A stretch of DNA of 64,000 nucleotides, taken from Actinoplanes auranticolor. GTDB lineage: Bacteria > Actinomycetota > Actinomycetes > Mycobacteriales > Micromonosporaceae. The DNA lies in contig NZ_BOQL01000018.1 of NCBI RefSeq assembly GCF_018332655.1, forward strand, positions 248,001-312,000, given 5' to 3'. The translations under genes and the position numbers were made by a program. Positions 1 to 8,102 of the stretch are shown here, piece after piece; position 1 is the stretch's first letter, and every line of letters starts with the position of its first letter. The notes beneath the pieces were generated by a model. The model made no database searches. It saw only the letters and a program-made list of their open reading frames with translations, and had not been told where the DNA came from.

Positions 1-2
1 GG

Positions 3-692
3 CAGCTCGAAGCACTGGGATGGGTCAAAGACCTGCTTGTCGCGGGATCACTGGCCACCGGCGACTACATCCCCGGGGTCAGCGACCTCGATCTGGTCGC
101 TTTTGTCGACGGCCCAGTCGATGGGCGCCGCCAAGCGACGCTCGTGGCTCTGCATCGTCACCTCGACGCCGGTGCGGCCGCAGGTGCGGACCTCGGCTGT
201 GTCTATGTCGACGCTGCACAGGCCATCAACGTCAGCATCCGGCATCCGACCTGGACCCACGGATTGCTCGTGCAACGCATCCTGTCCGGAATCACCAGGG
301 CAGAGTTGGTGCGCCATGGGTATCCCGTCTACGGACGTTCGCCATACGAGGTCCTACCCGCGATGACCGACGATGACGTCCGCGAGGCCGCCCGTGCGGA
401 GCTGACCGGCTACTGGGCTTGGGCAGCACGACGTCCGTGGATGTGGCTGAACCCGGTCATCGCCGATCTGGGCCTCACCTCGATGGCGCGTGGCCGTTAC
501 GCCCTCCGCACCGGTGAGCTCCTCACCAAGAGCCAGGCGGTCGAGCAGGTGCACGCCCCGGCGTGGCTGATCGACCAACTCCGAGCACGGCGGCACGGAG
601 ACCATGTCCTTTCGCCCCGTCTACGGACAGCTCTCATCGCCTGGCGTGACGCCCGCCGTACGACCAGCCGAGTCGGCACTCCGGACCTGTAG
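3..692 (+). CDS. Nucleotidyltransferase-domain protein, 5' end outside window
   Basis: The frame is open to the left edge, so the N-terminus is missing. Within the first 30 visible residues it reads LVAGSLATGDY followed by SDLDLVAFV, the GS...DxD signature of Pol-beta-type nucleotidyltransferases that binds the metal-NTP. The remaining ~190 residues (YGRSPYEVLPAMT..., helical, WAWAARRPW) resemble the C-terminal helical domain of AadA-like aminoglycoside adenylyltransferases. The likely role is nucleotidyl transfer to a small molecule; the substrate cannot be told. Drug resistance is possible but many chromosomal actinomycete homologues have no known substrate. Confidence 0.8.
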   Translation, partial: QLEALGWVKDLLVAGSLATGDYIPGVSDLDLVAFVDGPVDGRRQATLVALHRHLDAGAAAGADLGCVYVDAAQAINVSIRHPTWTHGLLVQRILSGITRAELVRHGYPVYGRSPYEVLPAMTDDDVREAARAELTGYWAWAARRPWMWLNPVIADLGLTSMARGRYALRTGELLTKSQAVEQVHAPAWLIDQLRARRHGDHVLSPRLRTALIAWRDARRTTSRVGTPDL

Positions 693-861
693 TGCTCAGT
701 GCTCAGCGCTTGCCGAAGACGGGCACACTGCCGTCGGCAGCGTTCCGTTCATGAAGCGACGCGAAGTTCCCCGATCCCGCCCTCGCCGTCGTGGATCTGC
801 GCTCGGTGGTGTGCTGTGCCCTGTGCGCCGTCACTTGTGCCGTGTGCTGGGCATGCGATGT

Positions 862-935
862 GTGTCGGGGAATCGAACCCCCGCGCCTGCCCCCGGCGCG
901 CCAGGCGTGAACCGGATCACCCGCCGGCTCTCGGG
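862..935 (-). other. tRNA-like 3' fragment / double hairpin
   Basis: On the minus strand this gap contains CGGGG-GTTCGATT-CCCCG, an arm with a canonical T-loop (TTCGATT), preceded by a second stem CGCCTG...CAGGCG like the long variable arm of a class II tRNA. No matching acceptor 5' strand or convincing D arm is visible and no CCA follows, so it is not a complete tRNA. It may be a tRNA remnant left by an integrating element or a chance structured segment. Apart from this, nothing else is evident between 693 and 975. Confidence 0.25.
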
Positions 936-975
936 TTTGCGCACGCCTCCACGTCGGTTACCTGCTCCGCGTCGG

Positions 976-1440
976 TCAGTCGAGCAGATCGACCTCCCAG
1001 TTGACCCGCTGAATCAGCGTGTCCACCTCTCGAACCTGCCGGGCCAGATCGTCGGCCCGGCGGCGCAGCTCAGCGACCGGTAGCGCCGGGATCATCTTCA
1101 GCTCCGACCGCAGCTGCCGGTATCCGCGCTGGCCCTCACCGGCCGCGGCGTCAGCGGCGGACGTGACCATACTGTGGCGCAGGCGCAGGACGTCTCGCCG
1201 GGCGAGCGCGTCGGTCAGTGTGCCGCCCTCGATCGGTGTCGCGGCGTTGGTTCGGTTGATCCGCCTGATCAGCGACTCAAGCTCAGTGAGCACCTCGCCC
1301 GCCTCGGCGAGCAGGGACACGGCGTCCTCAGCCGGAGCCTCGCCTTCCTGGAAGCGCGCACTGCTGGTGATACGAGAACGGAGCTGTTCGGCACGGCGCG
1401 ACGCATCTGCGCGCAGCGCGAGAGCTTCGGCAAGTTTCAT
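976..1440 (-). CDS. DIP1984 family protein
   Basis: 154 residues, starting MKLAEALALRADA. The pattern of an N-terminal helix, the segment FQEGEAPAED, then ELESLIRRINRTNAAT and a C-terminal helical part matches the DIP1984 family, small actinobacterial all-helical proteins of unknown biochemical role. The start at 1440 is chosen because the family begins with this MKLAEAL motif; the frame upstream is open for another 110 codons but looks non-coding. No partner gene is apparent; the next gene on the same strand is 130 bp upstream. Confidence 0.85.
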   Translation of the reverse strand: MKLAEALALRADASRRAEQLRSRITSSARFQEGEAPAEDAVSLLAEAGEVLTELESLIRRINRTNAATPIEGGTLTDALARRDVLRLRHSMVTSAADAAAGEGQRGYRQLRSELKMIPALPVAELRRRADDLARQVREVDTLIQRVNWEVDLLD

Positions 1441-1571
1441 AGGAGCAGTATGGCCATCCAAGATCGGCGTCGCCTCCGATTTCCATCGGCAGGAGCCTAC
1501 GAGGCAGAGCCGATCGCCGCAGCAGACCGCACGGTGCGCGGCGTCCAGTGGCGGTTCGCCGCCATGTGAAC

Positions 1572-2012
1572 TCAGAACCAGGTCCAGGGGCGAATCGTGC
1601 GCCACAACCGTCGTCGCCATCGCGTACGCCGAGGGTGGAGGAAGATCTCGATGTCCTCCAACGCGTCGGTCACCGTACCGGCCATATGGGGAATCGATCG
1701 AACGCGGTGAAGTGCTCCTCCTACGCGGGCTTCGTCCAGCTGCCGGTGAACTCGCGCCAGATGTCCCAGACACGTCGCCGCCAAGGAGCTGACCTGGGGG
1801 TCGTTGTGCTCGAGGAGTTGCAGATGCAGCTCCTGCAGCTCTTTCCAGTCGCCGCGGTCGTAGAGGGCGGTGCCGACCATGGCATTGAGAGCAGTCGGCA
1901 GGTCACCGCGATCCAGCGCGGCTCGAACCTCGGCCGGCGTGGCCGGTGGCGGATTCTGGAAGACGCGATGTTCATGAGACACCCACGCATCGTGCCATCC
2001 GCGAGTCGGCAC
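1572..2012 (-). CDS. Small HEAT-like hypothetical protein
   Basis: 146 residues. The centre reads ALYDRGDWKELQELHLQLL then SSLAATCLGHLARVHRQLD, an amphipathic helical pattern found in actinobacterial HEAT/ARM-like small proteins that often sit beside polymorphic toxin genes; the family name is not certain. The C-terminus is very basic and Trp-rich. A GTG start at 2012 is used. It lies just upstream of the IS110 element and may be an orphan immunity-type gene, which is inference from neighbourhood and shape only. Confidence 0.55.
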   Translation of the reverse strand: MPTRGWHDAWVSHEHRVFQNPPPATPAEVRAALDRGDLPTALNAMVGTALYDRGDWKELQELHLQLLEHNDPQVSSLAATCLGHLARVHRQLDEARVGGALHRVRSIPHMAGTVTDALEDIEIFLHPRRTRWRRRLWRTIRPWTWF

Positions 2013-2054
2013 GCTGTCGACGTCATGACGCGCGACTTGCGGCTACTTATCTAC

Positions 2055-3445
2055 TAGTGGTACGACCGCAGCCCGGCCAGGCTTGGTCGAGGTGACCGGC
2101 GGAACGCTCTGTCTGCGGCTGTCCACCGCGGTTTGGTGTGACTCTCATCTGGCGTGCGGTTCGCCGGTCACCGCGGCGCGGAGAGGCTCAAGAGGGGACT
2201 GCCCAGCTCAAAGTAGCGTTGCCCTCCCGCCGACGTATCCGTCGGAACCGGGGAGGAACGACATGGCCCGAGTCGTCATCGGCGTGGACCCGCACAAGCG
2301 GTCCGCAACCATCGAGATCATCAACCACCGCGAGAAGCCCGTCGGCAAAGGCCGGTTCGGCACCGACCGCGACGGCTACCGGGCGATGCTCGCCGCCGGC
2401 CGCCAGCACACCGACCGCATCTGGGCGGTCGAAGGCTGCAGCGGCATCGGCCGACACGTCGCCCAGCGCCTGGTCACCGACGGCGAGACCGTCCTGGACG
2501 TGCCCGCCAAGCTGTCCGCCCGCGCCCGCGTGTTCGCCACCGGCCAAGGCCGCAAGACCGACCCGGTCGACGCCCACAGCGTCGCCGTCGCAGCGTTGCG
2601 AACCGAGGGCCTGCGCGAGGTCACCGTGGACGACACCACGGTGGCACTGCGGCTGCTCGTCGACCGACGCGAACTGCTCGGCCGAACCCGCACCGAAACC
2701 GTCAGCCGCCTGCATCATCTACTGCTCGAGCTGGTGCCCGGCGGGGCGAAGAAGTTCTTGAGCACGCAGCAGGCCCGCGCGCTTCTCAACACCGTCAGGC
2801 CGCGTGACGTGGTCGGCAAGACCCGCCGCTGGCTGGCCTCCGAGCTGATCCACGAACTCGCCGTCATCGACAAGAAAATCAAGATCGCTGATGCCGAGCT
2901 CACCGAACTGGTCAAGACGACCGGCAGCACCCTGCAGGAACTCACCGGCATCGGCCCGTCCGGATCCGCACGCCTGCTCGGCGACATCGGTGACATCAGC
3001 CGCTTCACCAGCCGCGGGCACTTCGCGTCCTGGAACGGCACCGCCCCCATCGACGCGTCCTCCGGCGACCAGAACCGCCACCGCTTGTCGAGGGCCGGGA
3101 ACCGGCGCATCAACCGCGTCCTGCACATCATGGCCGTCGTCCAACTCCGCCGCGACACCGAAGGCCGCCGCTACTACCGGCGCAAACTCGCCGAAGGCAA
3201 GACCACGATGGAGGCCATGCGGGCTCTGAAGCGGCGTCTCTCCGACGTGGTCTACCGGCAGATGGCCGCTGACGCCAAGCGGCTCAGGACGGGCCCGGGA
3301 GGACACGTGGGGGCGACTCTGCAATCCAGCGCGGCCGACCCGAACCCCATGATCGGCACTTCGGAGAAGTCACTTCCCGGACCCGCCGAACCCACCCTAG
3401 AACACCGCTTCTCAGCGTCTCTTGACACAGAGGGGTGCCAGATGA
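2055..3445 (+). mobile_element. IS110-family insertion sequence (approximate ends)
   Basis: The unit consists of a ~200-base non-coding left end, the transposase gene at 2263-3507 and a short right end. IS110 elements lack terminal inverted repeats, so ends cannot be read with certainty. The family-like coding similarity of the transposase fades near LDTEGCQ (about 3440), and the gene remnant on the other strand resumes at 3459, so the right boundary is placed near 3440. The reading frame of the transposase probably terminates in flanking host DNA. Confidence 0.6.
2060..2262 (+). ncRNA. Candidate IS110 bridge RNA region
   Basis: This 200-base stretch upstream of the transposase has no plausible gene. 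In IS110 elements the non-coding left end is known to be transcribed into a bridge RNA whose loops base-pair with target and donor DNA and guide the recombinase. Local pairing potential is visible, for example GCGGTTTGG/ACCGCGG-type segments around 2126-2175. Assignment rests on position in the element; the fold was not computed. Confidence 0.4.
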
Positions 3446-3507
3446 GTACATCGTCAGCTCAGAGCTTGCGGCGGATAGCGAAGAACGCAGGGCGGGACTC
3501 GTCATAG
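2263..3507 (+). CDS. IS110-family transposase (DEDD recombinase)
   Basis: 414 residues from the ATG at 2263, which follows a GGGGAGGA ribosome site by about 5 bases; codons farther upstream belong to the left end. The RuvC-like N-terminal domain shows D9 (VIGVDPHK), E57 (WAVEGCSG) and D100/D103 (GRKTDPVDAHS), the DEDD tetrad. The C-terminal transposase-20 domain contains the helix-hairpin-like TGIGPSGSARLLGDIGD, FASWNGTAPIDASSGD and the basic RRINRVLH segment. All expected parts are present, so it looks intact. The last ~25 residues (after LDTEGCQ) appear to be read-through into host DNA. Confidence 0.93.
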   Translation: MARVVIGVDPHKRSATIEIINHREKPVGKGRFGTDRDGYRAMLAAGRQHTDRIWAVEGCSGIGRHVAQRLVTDGETVLDVPAKLSARARVFATGQGRKTDPVDAHSVAVAALRTEGLREVTVDDTTVALRLLVDRRELLGRTRTETVSRLHHLLLELVPGGAKKFLSTQQARALLNTVRPRDVVGKTRRWLASELIHELAVIDKKIKIADAELTELVKTTGSTLQELTGIGPSGSARLLGDIGDISRFTSRGHFASWNGTAPIDASSGDQNRHRLSRAGNRRINRVLHIMAVVQLRRDTEGRRYYRRKLAEGKTTMEAMRALKRRLSDVVYRQMAADAKRLRTGPGGHVGATLQSSAADPNPMIGTSEKSLPGPAEPTLEHRFSASLDTEGCQMSTSSAQSLRRIAKNAGRDSS

Positions 3508-3739
3508 GCGAAGCCGGCCAGGCACGTCAGGAAGACGTAAGCGGAACCAGCGAAGGCACCAAGAGCAGCAAGTCGTCAGGGAGCGTCGCCGCCCACTGTG
3601 CGAGATCGCCGGTGATGCGCCGAAGCTCCATGCGATCAACTAGCGCCCCGAGCCCCATGATTAGCAGCTGGGCCGGGTCGCCCGGGTCGCCGATCGTCTC
3701 GTAGCGGATATCGACACTGCCGACTCGAACATCAGGCAC
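3459..3739 (-). pseudogene. Broken gene: alpha/beta-hydrolase-like start plus unrelated tail
   Basis: From 3739 the minus strand encodes MPDVRVGSVDIRYETIGDPG and LLIMGLGA, the usual opening of an alpha/beta hydrolase, but after ~32 residues the similarity stops. The frame then reads AQWAATLPDD, and coding-like sequence continues in another frame as LAALGAFAGSAYVFL to FAIRRKL with a stop at 3459. A deletion joining two ends plus a frameshift near 3565 explains this. It lies within 20 bases of the right end of the IS110 element, which may have contributed to the damage. Confidence 0.45.
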
Positions 3740-3792
3740 GGAACGAGAGTTTAGTTCTGGCTTATATAAGCACCGCCTGATAGCGTACGCGC

Positions 3793-4143
3793 ATGCACGC
3801 CTTTGATGTGCTCGGCGACCCGGTGCGCCGACGGATCCTGGAGCTGCTCGCCGACGGCGAGCAGAGTTCGGGCGCGATCACCGGCATCATCCGGGCCGAA
3901 TTCGGCATCTCCCAGCCCGCCGTGTCCCAGCACCTGAAAGTCCTGCGGGACAACGGGTTCGCGACCGTGCGCCCGGACGGCGCACGCCGCCTCTATGCCG
4001 TGGACGACACCGCGCTGCGCGAGGCGGACGCCTGGCTGAGCCGGTTCCGGCGGTTCTGGACACCACATCTCGCCGCCCTCGCCACCGAGGTGGCGCGCGG
4101 AAAAAGACAGCGACGACTAGCGAACGAGGAAGACAACCGATGA
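3793..4143 (+). CDS. ArsR-family HTH repressor
   Basis: 116 residues, one winged helix: FDVLGDPVRRRILELL opening helix, recognition region ISQPAVSQHLKVLRDNGFA and wing VRPDGARRLYAVD. No metal-binding Cys cluster is seen, so it belongs to the SdpR-like/autorepressor branch that regulates a downstream SRPBCC gene. It overlaps the next gene by ATGA (4140-4143), indicating translational coupling. The ATG at 3793 opens directly with the helix typical of the family. Confidence 0.9.
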   Translation: MHAFDVLGDPVRRRILELLADGEQSSGAITGIIRAEFGISQPAVSQHLKVLRDNGFATVRPDGARRLYAVDDTALREADAWLSRFRRFWTPHLAALATEVARGKRQRRLANEEDNR

Positions 4144-4772
4144 TCGACAACGACAAGCACGTCAGCTCCGTACGCCGCGAGCTCGGCAACCGACCGGTCG
4201 AGGACGGCGAGGCGATCGTGGGCACGATCAGCCAGCTCTACCCCACCGACGTCGCCGACCTGTGGGACGCGGTGACCAACCCGGAGCGCATCGTCCGGTG
4301 GTTCGCCCCGGTCGCCGGCGAGTTCAAGGAGGGCGGCAGCTACCAGATCACCGGCAACGCCAGCGGCACGATCAGCAACTGCGACAAGCCCCGCGGCTAC
4401 GACCTGACCTGGGAGTTCGGCGGCCAGACCAGCTGGGTCGAGGTGCGGCTCATCCCCGAAGGCGACGGCACCCGGTTCCAGCTCGAGCACATCGCGCAGG
4501 TGCCCGGCGAGTTCTGGGAGCAGTTCGGCCCGGGCGCCACCGGCGTCGGCTGGGACCTGGCGCTGCTCGGCCTGGCCCGGCACCTCGCCGACCCGGCCGC
4601 CGTGCCGGACCCGGACGTGATCGCCACCTGGCACGAGACCGCCGAAGGCCAGGCGTTCCTGCGAGCCAGTGCCGACGGGTGGGGCGCGGCCGCGGCCGGC
4701 CACGGCGTCGAGCCGGAGCTGGCCAAGGCACAGGCCGAGCGGACCTACAAGTTCTACACCGGACAGGAGTGA
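4140..4772 (+). CDS. SRPBCC (AHSA1-type) domain protein
   Basis: 210 residues. The core has YPTDVADLWDAVTNPERIVRWFAPVAGEFKEGG, IsNCDKPRGYDLTWEF and VEVRLIPEGDGTRFQLEH, the usual order in Aha1/START-like ligand-binding proteins that fold around a hydrophobic cavity. An ~40-residue acidic extension follows the domain. In actinomycetes such genes are almost always paired with an ArsR repressor, as here with a 4-base overlap. The ligand is unknown; a chaperone role like Aha1 should not be assumed. Confidence 0.88.
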   Translation: MIDNDKHVSSVRRELGNRPVEDGEAIVGTISQLYPTDVADLWDAVTNPERIVRWFAPVAGEFKEGGSYQITGNASGTISNCDKPRGYDLTWEFGGQTSWVEVRLIPEGDGTRFQLEHIAQVPGEFWEQFGPGATGVGWDLALLGLARHLADPAAVPDPDVIATWHETAEGQAFLRASADGWGAAAAGHGVEPELAKAQAERTYKFYTGQE

Positions 4773-4775
4773 CCG

Positions 4776-4813
4776 CACCCGGCCGGGCGGGGTGACGACC
4801 CGCCCGGCCGGTG
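4776..4813 (+). terminator. Strong hairpin after ArsR/SRPBCC operon
   Basis: CGGCCGGGCGGG and CCCGCCCGGCCG form a perfect 12-bp stem around a 7-base loop, beginning about 8 bases after the SRPBCC stop. It lies between that stop and the convergent aldo/keto reductase remnant and could end transcription from both sides. No T-run follows, as is common in high-GC actinomycetes. Confidence 0.7.
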
Positions 4814-4815
4814 TG

Positions 4816-5266
4816 TCAATTGCCGACGCCCAGGCCCGCCAGGAAGGCGGCCGGATAGCGGTCGCCACGCGCCGACCGGCCGGCACCGCCTTCTCGATCT
4901 CGGCGAGGTCGCCGGCGGTGAGGTGCAGCTCCACCGCGGGCGGCACCTCGGCCAGCCGGGTGCGGGTGCGGGCGCCGACCAGCGGCACGATGTCCGCCCC
5001 TGCGCGGCCACCCCAGGCGATCGCCAGCTGGGCGACCGTGCAGCCCTCCGCCTCGGCGACCCGGCGCAGCGCGTCGACGAACGTGAGGTTGTGCTCGGCG
5101 TTGCCGCCGGCGAAGCGCGGGCGAAGCCCCGCATGCCCGGCGCAGCACCGGCGCCGGCGTTCCAGCGCCCCGAGGTCAGGCCCCGGCTCGGCACGCCGTA
5201 CGCGGTCAGCCCGATGCCCAGCTCCCGCACATGGGCAGCACGTCCGCCTACACCCGCACGCGACAA
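4816..5266 (-). pseudogene. Aldo/keto reductase, 3' fragment with frameshifts
   Basis: Three frames together give the C-terminal half of an aldo/keto reductase: VRELGIGLTAYGVPSRG (about 5230-5180), then, in a second frame, RFAGGNAEHNLTF, VAQLAIAWG, DIVPLVGARTRTRL and LTAGDLAEIEKAVPAG, then, in a third, SARGDRYPAAFLAGLGVGN and a stop at 4816. The N-terminal half with the catalytic Tyr is absent. At least two indels separate the frames; the later one (about 4870) fits loss of one base. Not functional. Confidence 0.75.
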
Positions 5267-5320
5267 TCAGCGAATTGGTGCGCGCTCTATCTGCGGCAGA
5301 AGAGGACGTACGACGGAACC

Positions 5321-5558
5321 ATGACCGCGAGAGACGAGATTTCTTGCTGCGCTACCGACTATCGAGGCTCTGAGCGCGGACGGCTCGTTCAGTCCCCAAG
5401 ATGTGGTAGACGAACTGCGCCGGCGCGGAAGCACTCACGCGGAGTCAACAATACGAACCCATGTGGTGAGCCGGATGTGCGGCAACGCCCCCGACAACCA
5501 TGCCCGTACCTACGACGACCTACGCCGTGTGTCGGACGGCCGCTATCGGCGCACGTAG
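5321..5558 (+). pseudogene. Small DUF7669-like gene with a one-base frameshift
   Basis: Starting at the ATG at 5321 the reading is MTARDEI, and if one T of the TTT run near 5340 is skipped it continues LAALPTIEALSADGSF, VVDELRRRGSTHAES, TIRTHVVSRMCGNAPDNHA and ends with DDLRRVSDGRYRRT at 5558. This resembles small winged-helix-like actinobacterial domains (DUF7669 type). As written, translation from the ATG leaves this frame after seven codons. Either the gene is broken or the extra T is a sequencing error. Confidence 0.5.
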
Positions 5559-5608
5559 TTGGCCGTGCGGTTGCAGATCGCGCGTTCTCCGCGGCATGAG
5601 CGGGCGAT

Positions 5609-5977
5609 TCAGTCCCGTCCAGGATTGATCGGGTGGCGACGAGCCCACTCCTCGATCCCCTGCCAGTACGCGGCAGCAGAATCTCGGCCTGGGCGCGGAA
5701 CGGCGAGCGCACGAGCCACCTCGCTGCCGGGAGCGAGGTCCCAGCCCACAAGTGTTGCGAGTGCGTTGACGATCGCCTCGCGCGCGGAGTCATCGGACTC
5801 CACGACAAGCGCATCGACGAGAGCGCGCGTGATCCGATCCGCTTGCGGCGCTGTATAGGAGTGCCGCCCCCAATCGGAGACTCCATCGGTGGCATCGTCG
5901 GCGGCCAAGGCGCGGGCTGCGCTGTCAGCCGAGCGAAGTCGTGCAGCGTAGGCCTCGACGTCAGCGTCGTTGTACAT
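5609..5977 (-). CDS. Hypothetical helical protein
   Basis: 122 residues, not recognised. It opens MYNDADVEAYAARLRSAD and contains ADRITRALVDALVVESDDSA then REAIVNALATLVGWDLAP, a helix-pair pattern reminiscent of small HEAT-like or immunity proteins, and ends WARRHPINPGRD. It is preceded by no same-strand gene within 140 bp. Neighbouring small orphan genes suggest it belongs to an accessory immunity-type cluster; that is inference. Confidence 0.55.
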   Translation of the reverse strand: MYNDADVEAYAARLRSADSAARALAADDATDGVSDWGRHSYTAPQADRITRALVDALVVESDDSAREAIVNALATLVGWDLAPGSEVARALAVPRPGRDSAAAYWQGIEEWARRHPINPGRD

Positions 5978-6117
5978 GGAAGGACTCTAGATCTGACGGA
6001 CTGACTCCGGCACTCAGTGCACGCCTATCGGCAGGTACGGCCGTCAGGCAAAACAGCACCCGTTCACTGGCTGTTACGACGCTCGCGGGCCAGCGCGCTC
6101 TGTCGGCGGCAGATGAG

Positions 6118-6669
6118 TTAGCCGCACTGCCAGAGAAATCTGCCTTCGGCGCCGTCTGGCGAAACGAAGATGTAGCCGATTCCGGCGTCGCCGAAGTTAT
6201 GGAAACGGTCGGTAAGCTGTCCGATTAGCTGCCAGCCCGGCCCAGGCGTCTCGTCACCCTGCAGCCACACCGGCTCGCCGCCCAGGAACTCCAACGCTTC
6301 CTCGTCGCCGTGGACCTGCTGATTCACAGGTAGGTGATCCTCCACGGGCCAGGACGGACCCTCGCTAATGTCAGTCACAGCGAAGAAGGCTGGAACCGAT
6401 CCCTCAGGCTGAACGATCACGGCGTTCTCGCCACCCTCAGGCTCCCAGGTGCCATCGACGTACTCGTCGCCGGCAGTCATGAACAGGTAGGCCATGCGGA
6501 GCTCGCCATCAGTATCGAGGCGGAACTGGCCGATGAACGTCATCGGCTCGCCGAGCGAACGCGACACCGGCCACTGCGGAGCTTGCAGCCACACCGGCTG
6601 TCCGCCCATCTTGGTGACCGGCACGCCGGTCACCTCGCTGCTCCGCTCGAATCGAACTGGACGACGCAT
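6118..6669 (-). CDS. DUF1963 (YwqG-like) family protein
   Basis: 183 residues. It contains two copies of a GGQPVWLQ/GGEPVWLQ segment (MGGQPVWLQAPQWP and LGGEPVWLQGDETP), with MTFIGQFRLDT, MAYLFMTAGDEYVDGTW and GYIFVSPDGAEGRFLWQC, the hallmark strand pattern of DUF1963 beta-rich proteins. These are often found as immunity or accessory proteins near polymorphic toxins in bacteria; no biochemical activity is established. Monocistronic here; stop at 6118. Confidence 0.75.
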   Translation of the reverse strand: MRRPVRFERSSEVTGVPVTKMGGQPVWLQAPQWPVSRSLGEPMTFIGQFRLDTDGELRMAYLFMTAGDEYVDGTWEPEGGENAVIVQPEGSVPAFFAVTDISEGPSWPVEDHLPVNQQVHGDEEALEFLGGEPVWLQGDETPGPGWQLIGQLTDRFHNFGDAGIGYIFVSPDGAEGRFLWQCG

Positions 6670-6820
6670 GCTCGGAACTCCTCGTACAGCGGCGGTAGGT
6701 CAGGTCTGCTGGAGCTTATGGGACCTCTACGACAGACATGAACCGGTACAAGCCCGTAGACGCTGCTAGCGCGCCCGGTCGGCGGCAGATGAGGACGTCA
6801 CGCGACGGTATTCTTCCGCC

Positions 6821-7105
6821 GTGCCGAATCGCTTCTACCGCCGTCGTTGGGACCAGTCCCGAGGCGATGAGTTCGACGGCTGGGGTCAGTCGGTCTGGTT
6901 CTTCGAGGCCGGCGATTACGGCTGGCCCGTTCGCCAGGTCGAGGTCTATGACGCTGGCCGCATTCTGCGATATGGCCCCAGCCACCAAGAGGACCGCTAC
7001 GGCGGTCTCAGCGAAGCGAGCCTCTACGACTCCGGTGATGAGTGGAGCGGCTTCGAGATCACGAAAGCCGAGTTCGAGCGCGTGTGGAACTCGGGCACAG
7101 AGTGA
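6821..7105 (+). CDS. DUF6881-type small protein
   Basis: 94 residues from a GTG. The segment WPVRQVEVYDAGRILRY followed by DEWSGFEITKAEFERVWNSG closely matches the DUF6881 pattern (a strand pair with a conserved Arg-x-Val-Glu and a C-terminal EFE.VW helix). Such proteins are small, soluble and frequently sit among immunity genes. The upstream 40 bases carry one copy of the intergenic GGCGGCAGATGAGGACG repeat described elsewhere. Confidence 0.7.
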   Translation: MPNRFYRRRWDQSRGDEFDGWGQSVWFFEAGDYGWPVRQVEVYDAGRILRYGPSHQEDRYGGLSEASLYDSGDEWSGFEITKAEFERVWNSGTE

Positions 7106-7316
7106 TGGCCGCGCCGTGCACCGGTGCCCGGGCCGCGGATGCTATAGATGCGTGCACGCGCATCCTCGGGACGATCGGCCAGGAGCGCTGGGTCAGCCCC
7201 GCTATCCTACGCACCGCGTTCAAATCGACACTATCGTCAGCACGACTTGAGGATCGAGTCCGGCAACGGGGGGCCTCCGAGTCTGCCGCGAGCGAGCCAG
7301 GGAGGAGGCTTACGAC

Positions 7317-7655
7317 GTGACCGCCATCCCGTTGCAACTGACCGCCCGACAATGGGCCACCATCGACGCCGCCATGGACAACGCCGCCCATAACGCCCGT
7401 GACTCCTTTGAGGATCCCGAGCCCGCCCACGCCATCCGCGAAGCGGGCTGGCAGCAGGTGCCGTGGGTCGGCCAAGACCGCCAATGGCCGCCAATGGACC
7501 AGGTCCTCACCATCAGCCTTCGCCGTGACCAATGGCAGCTCGCCCTAGACGTGCTCGCCGCCGACGACCCGATCTACAAAGATCTCGGCGACCTCGAAAG
7601 CCTCCACCTCGGCCGCGACGCCCGTGAAGCGGTCGGCCGACAACTTCTGCCGTAA
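7317..7655 (+). CDS. Hypothetical protein, paralogue of the gene at 8103
   Basis: 112 residues from a GTG with a strong GGAGGAGG site eight bases upstream, which fixes the start. It has LQLTARQWATIDAAMDNAAH, then EAGWQQVPW, then LTISLRRDQWQLALDVLAAD. The same order (a strand with W..., GW-Q-P, and a strand followed by QW and a helix) recurs in the gene 450 bp downstream, so the two are diverged duplicates. Family not recognised. The 211 bp upstream (7106-7316) hold no other visible gene. Confidence 0.6.
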   Translation: MTAIPLQLTARQWATIDAAMDNAAHNARDSFEDPEPAHAIREAGWQQVPWVGQDRQWPPMDQVLTISLRRDQWQLALDVLAADDPIYKDLGDLESLHLGRDAREAVGRQLLP

Positions 7656-7740
7656 CAGCAGAGCAGCGCCTCGCGGGGATGGCTGCTCGGGCGCCTCGTC
7701 GCCCGCCACTGCGGCGGCCGGCGACGAGGGCGGGGGTCGG

Positions 7741-7774
7741 CGGAGGGAGGGTCCGCGCGGAGGGAGGGTCCGCA
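7741..7774. repeat. 17-bp tandem duplication in intergenic gap
   Basis: Two back-to-back copies of CGGAGGGAGGGTCCGC(G/A), 7741-7757 and 7758-7774, differ only in the last base. They sit in the 447-bp gap 7656-8102, which otherwise shows a GC-rich stretch (7675-7740) and no convincing gene on either strand. Confidence 0.7.
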
Positions 7775-8102
7775 GGGTAATGACGGTGTCGGTCATGCCG
7801 CGTTGCCTTGCCTCGCCTCGCCCGGCAAACAACGCCGATCACCTGCGGCCTTCAGGCTCTTCGCATAGCACGTTCCGAGTGACTGCCTCTACCGGCTGAA
7901 GTGTCCTGCTGCAGCAGACAGCGCCGGTCGAACTGAGGGAGTCGATCCGCCCGCTATCAGCGGTAGATCCGCGTGCCTGCCCCGGTCACGCAACTCGAAC
8001 GTGGGTCAACAAAGCCGGAACCAAGACCACGTCGGCCGGCTCACCTGCACGCAACGTCGGTCCGGCGATGTTCAGATTTGGGATGATCCAGACGTGAAGG
8101 GC

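Noticed and set aside
7656..8102. Search for genes in the 447-bp gap
   Set aside because: Frames on both strands are short and biased by GC composition; only the tandem repeat is real structure.
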